Assembly: GCA_039194995.1 (NCBI GenBank)
Contig: JBCCVR010000149.1
Location: forward strand, 1-18,965
Reading direction: 5' to 3'
Length of the DNA: 18,965 nt
From: CCY15215 sp039194995
GTDB lineage: Bacteria; Cyanobacteriota; Cyanobacteriia; Cyanobacteriales; Spirulinaceae
The translations under genes were made by a program, and so were the position numbers. Below the pieces are notes generated by a model, which was not told where the DNA came from, did not search any database, and saw only the letters and a list, made by a program, of their open reading frames with translations. Positions 7,666 through 13,604 of the stretch are shown here, in pieces; position 1 is the first letter of the stretch, and every line of letters starts with the position of its first letter.

Positions 7666-9429
7666 ATGACCGCTCAAATTGTCCCCCATACCCAAATAGC
7701 ATCACCCCCGACGGATTCCCAACCCCGACACCTCAGCGATCTCGTTGTCGATTACCTAGAACTTTTGGGAGTAGAATACGTCTTTGGCGTACCGGGAGGA
7801 CATATCGCCCCCCTCTACGAAGCCTTAGAACGCAGCCAACGCCGAGGGGGAATGCGAGCCATTCTCTCCCGGCAGGAAAGCGGTGCGGCTTCCATGGCAG
7901 ACGGTTACGCCCGAGAGACGGGAAAATTGGGGGTTTGCTGCGCCACCACGGGACCCGGTGCGACCAACCTAATTACGGGTATTGCCTCGGCTTATAGCGA
8001 TCGCGTTCCCATTTTAGCCATTACCGGCCAGACCCTCTTACCCAAGTTCGGCGCGGGAGCCTTTCAAGAATCCTCCCCAGATTGGTTGGATACGGCGGCA
8101 ATGTTTGATAGCTGTACCTGCTACAACACGGTGATTACTCATCCCAAGCAACTGGAACAGAAATTTATTGCCGCCCTCAAACACGCCTTTCAATCCCCTT
8201 CGGGTCCGGTACATCTGAGCGTCCCCGTAGACGTATTTCGCGCTCCCGCACCGGAGTCAATGAGTTACCCTCACATCGATCGCTTGCTGCAAGCGCCCGC
8301 TTTTGCAGATCTCGCGGCGATTGAAGAATTATCGCAACTTTTGGTCGAAACTCAAAAACGCGATCGCAAGGTTGTTTTATTGGTGGGAGAAGATTGCACC
8401 CGAGCCAGCGAAGAAATTATTGCTTTTGCCGAGTTAATGGGAGCGGCGATCGTCACCACCCAAGGGGGCAAATCTTGCGTCAATCCCTATCATCCCTTGT
8501 ATAAGGGAGTTTTTGGCTTTGCCGGGCATCGAAGCGCCCGGGAAGCCCTCACAGATGAATCCGTGGATTTCATTCTCGCGGTGGGGACAACCTTGGGACA
8601 ATGGGCAACCTCGACTTGGGACAAAGCGCTTTTAAATGAGAAATTAATTCACATTCATCACGTCAATAGTTTTTTCAGTCGATCGCCGATGGCACGGCTG
8701 CATGTTTACGGTAATCCCAAAACCGTATTTCAGGAGGTATTAGGACGGCAAAAGAGCGCTCTCAATGGCATAAATGGCAACAAAGCGATGGAGACATTGC
8801 CCGAAGTCAATAAACGGGAAAAACCGCCGCAAATTGAAGTACAAAAACCGGAGGATTACCGCAGTGATGCTACTCCCATTCATCCGACTCGTTTGATGTA
8901 CGAAATCATGCAGGATTTTCCAGAAAATACCCGCTTTCTGATCGATACGGGAAATTGCATGGTTTGGTCATTTCATTACCTGTTTTTGCCCCAACCGCAA
9001 TATTATCGCTCTTCGGTAGAATTGGCGGCCATGGGTTGGGCTATCGGGGGAGCAGTGGGAACCGCTTTAGGAACTCCCGATACCCCTGTTGTTTGTCTGA
9101 CGGGGGATGGCAGCTTTTTAATGAACGGACAGGAAATTACTGTCGCCGTAGCGGAACGTTTGCCAGTTATTTTCATTATTTTAAACGATCGCTCCTACGG
9201 CATGGTCAAACAACGACATCGCCAAGTTGTAAAAGATGGTTTGGGTTTTGTCATTCCTCCCGTTGATTTTAGCTTGATGGCGCAGGCCATGGGGGCGCGA
9301 GGATACAGTCTTCGCCAACCGGAAGATTTCCAGAAATTGGACTATGCGGAAATTTGCAACTATCCCGGACCCACGGTATTAGATGTGCATATCGATCCCG
9401 AAGCCCTGTCGCCTTTAGGAATGTTTTAA
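7666..9429 (+). CDS. ThDP-dependent acetolactate synthase-like enzyme
   Basis: 587 residues with the three-domain layout of the acetolactate synthase/benzoylformate decarboxylase superfamily. The catalytic glutamate that activates the cofactor is E71 in SRQESGAASMADGYAR. The TTGPGATNLITG loop and GAFQESSPDW follow, and the ThDP-Mg motif runs from GDG (480-482) to N507. A low-complexity, charged linker (~365-395) separates the central and C-terminal domains. Such enzymes decarboxylate a 2-keto acid and either release an aldehyde or join the two-carbon unit to another carbonyl. No small regulatory subunit is encoded nearby, which argues against ordinary branched-chain amino acid synthesis. TAGGAT lies about 10 bases before the ATG. 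Between the aminotransferase and a sulfotransferase, it is probably a dedicated carboligase or decarboxylase. Sulfoacetaldehyde acetyltransferase was considered, but its N-terminal signature is absent. Confidence 0.85.
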   Translation: MTAQIVPHTQIASPPTDSQPRHLSDLVVDYLELLGVEYVFGVPGGHIAPLYEALERSQRRGGMRAILSRQESGAASMADGYARETGKLGVCCATTGPGATNLITGIASAYSDRVPILAITGQTLLPKFGAGAFQESSPDWLDTAAMFDSCTCYNTVITHPKQLEQKFIAALKHAFQSPSGPVHLSVPVDVFRAPAPESMSYPHIDRLLQAPAFADLAAIEELSQLLVETQKRDRKVVLLVGEDCTRASEEIIAFAELMGAAIVTTQGGKSCVNPYHPLYKGVFGFAGHRSAREALTDESVDFILAVGTTLGQWATSTWDKALLNEKLIHIHHVNSFFSRSPMARLHVYGNPKTVFQEVLGRQKSALNGINGNKAMETLPEVNKREKPPQIEVQKPEDYRSDATPIHPTRLMYEIMQDFPENTRFLIDTGNCMVWSFHYLFLPQPQYYRSSVELAAMGWAIGGAVGTALGTPDTPVVCLTGDGSFLMNGQEITVAVAERLPVIFIILNDRSYGMVKQRHRQVVKDGLGFVIPPVDFSLMAQAMGARGYSLRQPEDFQKLDYAEICNYPGPTVLDVHIDPEALSPLGMF

Positions 9430-9447
9430 TCTCTTGTCAAGAAAACC

Positions 9448-10323
9448 ATGAAAATCAAAGAGAGAGTTTTAATTAATTCTTTACCCAAAAGCGGGACGCA
9501 TCTTCTGGCAAAAGCGATCGAGATTTTTGGTTATGAAGAGCATTTTAGCGATCGCCCCAATCTTGAAGACGATTCCGAATCGATTACCCCCATTTTCTTC
9601 AATCGGCGCGAAGTTCTCAAGGCTTTAAAGCGGGAAAATCTTGCTCCCCATCCCGATACGGGAATTAGTATGGGTTCTTTAACTCCCTTATTTGTCCAAC
9701 CCCCCATTTTACAACATTGGCTGGATGCGATGAAACCGGGAAGTTATATTCTCGGTCATATCCCTCACACTTTGCTCTTAAATCCTATTTTGGAGGAGAT
9801 CGGCTTTCATCACGTCTTCATTATTCGCGATCCTCGGGCGGTTGTTGCGTCCTCCATCCCTTTCTTTTTGGATACGGGAAAAATGCCCGCCAGACATTTT
9901 TTAGAGGAGGATATTAAGGCATTGTCTCCTAGCGATCGCGTTAAATTCGTCTTAGAGGGGGGTTATGCAGAACGTGCGGGAGTTCCGATCAAAAGTTTTG
10001 CAGAAGTTTATCGCTCGATGTTAGCATGGCGCGATCGCCCTGGTCTTTTATTCCTACATTTTGAAGATTTAGTAGGGGAAGGCGGCGGCGGAAGTAACGA
10101 ACGACAAATGCAGGCGATCGAACGCATCGCCCAATATTTAGGCGTACCTTTTGATGAGGGAATTATTGCCAAAGTCCAAGAAATTTATAATCCCAATGCT
10201 CGCACCTTTAGAAAAGGCAAGATCGACAGTTGGAAAAGTTCTTTAGATGCCGAACTCGTGCAGCGTTTGATCGCCTATTGCGAACCACTTTGTATTGAGG
10301 CTGGCTATCCGCCAAACTCGTAA
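9448..10323 (+). CDS. Sulfotransferase, Sulfotransfer_1-like
   Basis: 291 residues with a PAPS-binding loop at the very N-terminus, VLINSLPKSGTHLLAKAIE (7-25, K14), and the 3'-phosphate site HVFIIRDPRAVVASSIPFF near 128-146. The C-terminal FRKGKIDSWKS matches the conserved RKGxxGxWK-type PAPS segment, with D where the second G is usual. Together these support an active cytosolic sulfotransferase. It is the last gene of the operon, 18 bases after the ThDP enzyme, so it probably modifies the same product. It is clearly different from the two sulfotransferases at 1682-3870. It ends 13 bases before the convergent Uma2 gene; no terminator hairpin is visible in that gap. The acceptor is unknown. 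Confidence 0.87.
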   Translation: MKIKERVLINSLPKSGTHLLAKAIEIFGYEEHFSDRPNLEDDSESITPIFFNRREVLKALKRENLAPHPDTGISMGSLTPLFVQPPILQHWLDAMKPGSYILGHIPHTLLLNPILEEIGFHHVFIIRDPRAVVASSIPFFLDTGKMPARHFLEEDIKALSPSDRVKFVLEGGYAERAGVPIKSFAEVYRSMLAWRDRPGLLFLHFEDLVGEGGGGSNERQMQAIERIAQYLGVPFDEGIIAKVQEIYNPNARTFRKGKIDSWKSSLDAELVQRLIAYCEPLCIEAGYPPNS

Positions 10324-10336
10324 TCCGAACTTTCCT

Positions 10337-10909
10337 TTAAGAGAAACTCAGCCAGCTAAATAATTCATTAACCGATAATTGCCAATCGCCCAACGCCCCC
10401 AAAACGGGTAAAATTTGTTCTCCTTCTAAAAATTGCGGTTTCTGTTTCGGATAAAATACCAACACGGAACGATCCTGTGGGTCGATTAGCCAACCTAATT
10501 GGGTATTATCGTCCAAACAGTGTAAAATATTATCAATAACGCGGGGATTGCGTTGGTCTAGCGAGAGAATTTCAATCATCCAATCAGGTGCGATATCGAT
10601 ATTATCTGTAATTTCCCCAGTATCATCGAGAGGAAGATTTTGCCACTCAAAAACAACAATATCCGGAACAACAGAGCGTCCGCCAAAAGAACAACGCAAC
10701 TCGGGGAAACTGTAGGCAATTTTTTCGGGAACGGCAATTTGATTAATTGTTTCGCAAAGACGACCTTGAAGGAGACTATGTTTTCCTTTTGGCATGGGTT
10801 TTTGATAAATTTTTCCGTTAATATATTCGCTGGCGGGTTTGGTTTCGGGTAAATCCAGAAATTCTTTCAAGGATAAGCGATCGCTTTGAATGGGTAATGA
10901 GATAGACAT
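10337..10909 (-). CDS. Uma2 family (DUF820) endonuclease-like protein, copy A
   Basis: 190 residues of the Uma2/DUF820 family, which has a PD-(D/E)XK fold, is greatly expanded in cyanobacteria and has no firm cellular role. Visible elements are SEYINGKIYQKPMPKG (27-42), D83 in VVPDIVVFEW, E113 in APDWMIEILSLDQ and a C-terminal TQLGWLIDPQDRSVLVF. Family members commonly carry Lys shortly after the EILSPDQ strand; here that place is Arg123 (NPRVID). This copy also has Leu in place of the usual Pro after LS. It is a tandem paralogue of the gene at 11042-11614 and about 87 percent identical in protein. A related upstream segment is shared, so its promoter was probably duplicated too. Confidence 0.85.
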   Translation of the reverse strand: MSISLPIQSDRLSLKEFLDLPETKPASEYINGKIYQKPMPKGKHSLLQGRLCETINQIAVPEKIAYSFPELRCSFGGRSVVPDIVVFEWQNLPLDDTGEITDNIDIAPDWMIEILSLDQRNPRVIDNILHCLDDNTQLGWLIDPQDRSVLVFYPKQKPQFLEGEQILPVLGALGDWQLSVNELFSWLSFS

Positions 10910-11041
10910 TAAACTATTCTAGGAAAATTAAATATCTTTCAATTGTAGCAATGATTCTATTTTTATTTTTATGCAAAGATTCTGAATCTATCTAATCCCA
11001 GTTCTATGGATGGATTTGTCAGATAGCGATCGCATTTCTAA

Positions 11042-11614
11042 TTAAGAGAAACTTAACCAGCTAAATAATTCATTAACCGATAATTGCCAATCGCCCAACG
11101 TCCCCAAAACGGGTAAAATTTGTTCCCCTTCTAAAAATTGCGGTTTCTGTTTCGGATAAAATACCAACACGGAACGGTCTTGCGGGTCGATGAGCCAACC
11201 TAATTGAGTATTATAGTCCAAACAGTGTAAAATATTATCAATGATGCGGGGATTGCGTTGGTCTGGCGAGAGAATTTCAATCGTCCAATCAGGTGCGATA
11301 TCGATATTATCTTTAATTTCTCCAGTATCATCGAGAGGAAGATTTTGCCACTCAAAAACAACAATATCCGGAACCACAGAGCGTCCGCCAAAAGAACAAC
11401 GCAACTCGGGGAAAGCACAAGCAATTTTCGGTTTTTCTCCCACTTCACTAATCGCATCAATGAGACGTTTTTGCAAACGGCTATGTTTTCCTTTCGGCAT
11501 GGGCTTTTGATAAATTTTTCCGTTAATATATTCGCTGGCGGGTTTGGTTTCGGGTAAAGCCAGAAATTCTTTCAAGGATAAGCGATCGCGTTTAACAGGA
11601 AGAGAGATAGACAT
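11042..11614 (-). CDS. Uma2 family (DUF820) endonuclease-like protein, copy B
   Basis: 190 residues, same family and same ends as its neighbour at 10337-10909. It keeps the family's usual EILSPDQ (with Pro) and again carries Arg at position 123 where Lys is common. Differences from copy A cluster at residues 46-67 (RLQKRLIDAISEVGEKPK region); the D83 and E113 regions are conserved. It is read toward copy A with 132 bases between them, so a common transcript is possible, though the duplicated upstream segment suggests each gene has its own promoter. Function unknown; nuclease activity is a family-based guess. Confidence 0.85.
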   Translation of the reverse strand: MSISLPVKRDRLSLKEFLALPETKPASEYINGKIYQKPMPKGKHSRLQKRLIDAISEVGEKPKIACAFPELRCSFGGRSVVPDIVVFEWQNLPLDDTGEIKDNIDIAPDWTIEILSPDQRNPRIIDNILHCLDYNTQLGWLIDPQDRSVLVFYPKQKPQFLEGEQILPVLGTLGDWQLSVNELFSWLSFS

Positions 11615-11711
11615 TAAACTATTTTAGGAAAATCAAACACACTTCAATCATAGCAATGCTGCCATTTTCATTTCAAAATATTGAATGGCACTTGAAGAAT
11701 TCACTCAATAA

Positions 11712-13397
11712 CTAGCCTCCACTGCTTTCATTTTGTAATTCTTCAAGAATTTTAGTGACATCATCAAAATTTTCTTGCGCTTGGGTATTATCGGGATTGA
11801 GTTCTAATGCTTTTGTGAGAGCCGCTAAAGATTCGGCATATTCTTTCAAAGCGCGATGAGTTACGCCCAAACCCATCCAAGCATTGGCATCATTGGGATT
11901 TAACTCTAGGGTTTTTTGATATGCCTCCAAGGCTTTGGTATACTGTCGATTGGACATGAGATTGAGGGCGCGATTGTACCATCCCAAAGCAGAATCGGGA
12001 TTGAGACCGATCGCTTCTACCGCTGCTTGTACCCCTTCTTCATAGCGTCCCGCCCGCCAGAGTACGGCGCTGAGATTGATGGCAATCTTTTCTAGGGAAG
12101 GCTGTCCGCCAATTTGGGCATCCCCTTCCAACGCCATGCGATAGGCGACGATCGCATCTTCGTATTCTTCTAAAGTCGTGAGAATACGTCCTCGATTGAA
12201 CCACGCCCGGGAAGATTCGGGATTGAGATCGATCGCCTCTTGCGTTGAATCCACAGCCTCGTTATAACGTTCTAATAACCATAGCAGGGTCGATTGATTG
12301 ATCCATGCCTGCTCGTAAGTCGGATTTAAAGTGAGAGCACGATTAACCGAGGCTAAGCCTTCCTCGTATTTAAACTGTCCCGCAAGGGAATTACCGCGCT
12401 GACTCCAAGCATAAGCAGAGCCGATCCGATTCCAGCGATCGTCTCCTTCTTGTAAGGCTTGGTCGCAGGCGGCTTGAGCATCGGTATATTGTCCCAAGCG
12501 ATTGAGGGCGGCGCAGCGATTGGCAAGGGCTAAAGCATAATTTTCAACGAGGGTGAGGGCCCAATCTTGAGAAGCGAGGGATTCTGTATTGCGCCCCAAA
12601 AGTCCCAAAACCGTCCCCTGTTCCGTCCACGCTTCCTCATTATCGGGATCTGCTGCCAGTGCATCGTTATAGGATTTTAGCGCATCTTGATAAAACGTCA
12701 GCGCCTGTTGGGATGTATCTTGAGTTAGTGCCAGTTGCACCAAAATCCGACCTCGATTGACGAGTGCCGTCGTAGGGTTAATATCCCCCCAATTTCCCGC
12801 TTGAATGGCGCTATCGCAGGCTTTCAACGCTTCTTCATAGCGAGAAAACTCTGCCAAGGACAAGCACCGCCCCGCATAAGCCGGAGAATAACCGGGATTG
12901 GTTCGAATCGCCCAATCGTAGGATTCGAGAGCTTGGGAATGGTCTCCTACCTGTGTCATGGCTACGCCTCGGTTGTACCATGCCAGTGCGGGGGTTCCTT
13001 CTCCCCAATCGCCATCAATTTCCAGTCCTTCCTCGCAGGCGACTACCGCATCTTCCGTGCGTCCCAATGCCGTCAGGGAAGCGCATCGCTTGGCTCGTGC
13101 GAGGGAATCCGTGGGAGAGCGTCGCAAAACCTGTTCGTAGGATACCAAAGCATCGCCGTAGCGGGCGAGGGCAAAAAGAACGTCGCCGCGATTTTTCCAG
13201 GCTTCGGGATCGTTGGGAAAGAGTCCCACCGCTTGATCGCAGGCTTCGAGAGCCTTTTCGTAATCTTCCGCTTGCAGTAGGGTATCGCACAAACTCGCCC
13301 AATAATCGAAATCGACGAGTTTTTCCTGCGCGATCGCCGTCGCGGGAAAAAGCAACAAAGAAGCCGAAACAACTGCTAGAAAACGTTGAAATTTCAT
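11712..13397 (-). CDS. Exported TPR-repeat protein with paired cysteines
   Basis: 561 residues. A typical signal peptide (1-23, MKFQRFLAVV with a hydrophobic core, cleavage after AIA) sends it out of the cytoplasm, probably to the periplasm or thylakoid lumen. The remainder is about 14 TPR units that should form one long superhelix for protein binding. All eight cysteines fall into four C-x15-C pairs, at TPR positions 8 and 24 of repeats 1, 3, 5 and 8. Repeats 3, 5 and 8 are followed by insertions containing a Trp (GDWGEG, GNWGDI, GDDRWN). The C-terminal third has no cysteine and more standard repeats ending in LELNPND/LELNPDN. It is separate from the Uma2 genes (97-base gap). No strong ribosome site is visible. 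Partner unknown. Confidence 0.88.
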   Translation of the reverse strand: MKFQRFLAVVSASLLLFPATAIAQEKLVDFDYWASLCDTLLQAEDYEKALEACDQAVGLFPNDPEAWKNRGDVLFALARYGDALVSYEQVLRRSPTDSLARAKRCASLTALGRTEDAVVACEEGLEIDGDWGEGTPALAWYNRGVAMTQVGDHSQALESYDWAIRTNPGYSPAYAGRCLSLAEFSRYEEALKACDSAIQAGNWGDINPTTALVNRGRILVQLALTQDTSQQALTFYQDALKSYNDALAADPDNEEAWTEQGTVLGLLGRNTESLASQDWALTLVENYALALANRCAALNRLGQYTDAQAACDQALQEGDDRWNRIGSAYAWSQRGNSLAGQFKYEEGLASVNRALTLNPTYEQAWINQSTLLWLLERYNEAVDSTQEAIDLNPESSRAWFNRGRILTTLEEYEDAIVAYRMALEGDAQIGGQPSLEKIAINLSAVLWRAGRYEEGVQAAVEAIGLNPDSALGWYNRALNLMSNRQYTKALEAYQKTLELNPNDANAWMGLGVTHRALKEYAESLAALTKALELNPDNTQAQENFDDVTKILEELQNESSGG

Positions 13398-13557
13398 CGG
13401 GGTTTATGGTTGCCAAGTACGGGATAACAATCGAACAAGGAGATTGAAAAGCGTCTGGATCGAGCAATAAGGTCAATTGTTTCCAAAAAGTTGCCCGAAT
13501 AGATAACCCTTAAAAAAATGCCTCCTGAATTCTATCAGATTGGCAAGTCACGATCGC

Positions 13558-13598
13558 AGGGGCGCAATGCTTGCGCCCTTATTATTTATTGTGCCCCT
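13558..13598. repeat. Palindromic intergenic repeat (AGGGGCGCAA / TTGCGCCC / TTGTGCCCCT)
   Basis: GGGCGCAA (13560-13567) pairs perfectly with TTGCGCCC (13571-13578) around TGC. A second, related arm TTGTGCCCCT (13589-13598) can pair with AGGGGCGCAA (13558-13567) with one mismatch. Such AGGGGC(A/G)CAA palindromes are common dispersed elements between cyanobacterial genes. It lies just downstream of the putA stop. T-richness follows the first hairpin only on the plus strand, so it is not a clear putA terminator. Confidence 0.55.
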
Positions 13599-13604
13599 AC
13601 GGAA

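Larger units (their letters stand above)
10337..11658. repeat. Tandem duplication of a ~617-bp Uma2 unit
   Basis: The segment 10337-10953 recurs at 11042-11658, offset by 705 bases, and covers the whole Uma2 gene plus about 44 bases upstream. Most of the unit is near identical. A patch encoding residues 46-67 has diverged heavily, with 14 of the 24 protein differences there. The sequence between the units (10954-11041) is unrelated AT-rich DNA with one HIP1-like site near its end. Confidence 0.85.

Noticed and set aside
6274..9429. Taurine-pyruvate aminotransferase plus sulfoacetaldehyde acetyltransferase (taurine breakdown)
   Set aside because: Gene order and the sulfur theme fit, but the ThDP enzyme has acetolactate-synthase-like motifs and lacks the N-terminal signature of sulfoacetaldehyde acetyltransferase; no phosphotransacetylase or taurine transporter is present.
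11241..11557. Plus-strand frames inside Uma2 copy B (and similar in copy A)
   Set aside because: Antisense shadows of a conserved coding sequence; they recur in both copies only because the copies are duplicates.
12735..13447. Plus-strand frames of 164-181 codons opposite the TPR gene
   Set aside because: Repeat-derived antisense frames with no plausible protein features; the minus-strand TPR reading is unmistakable.
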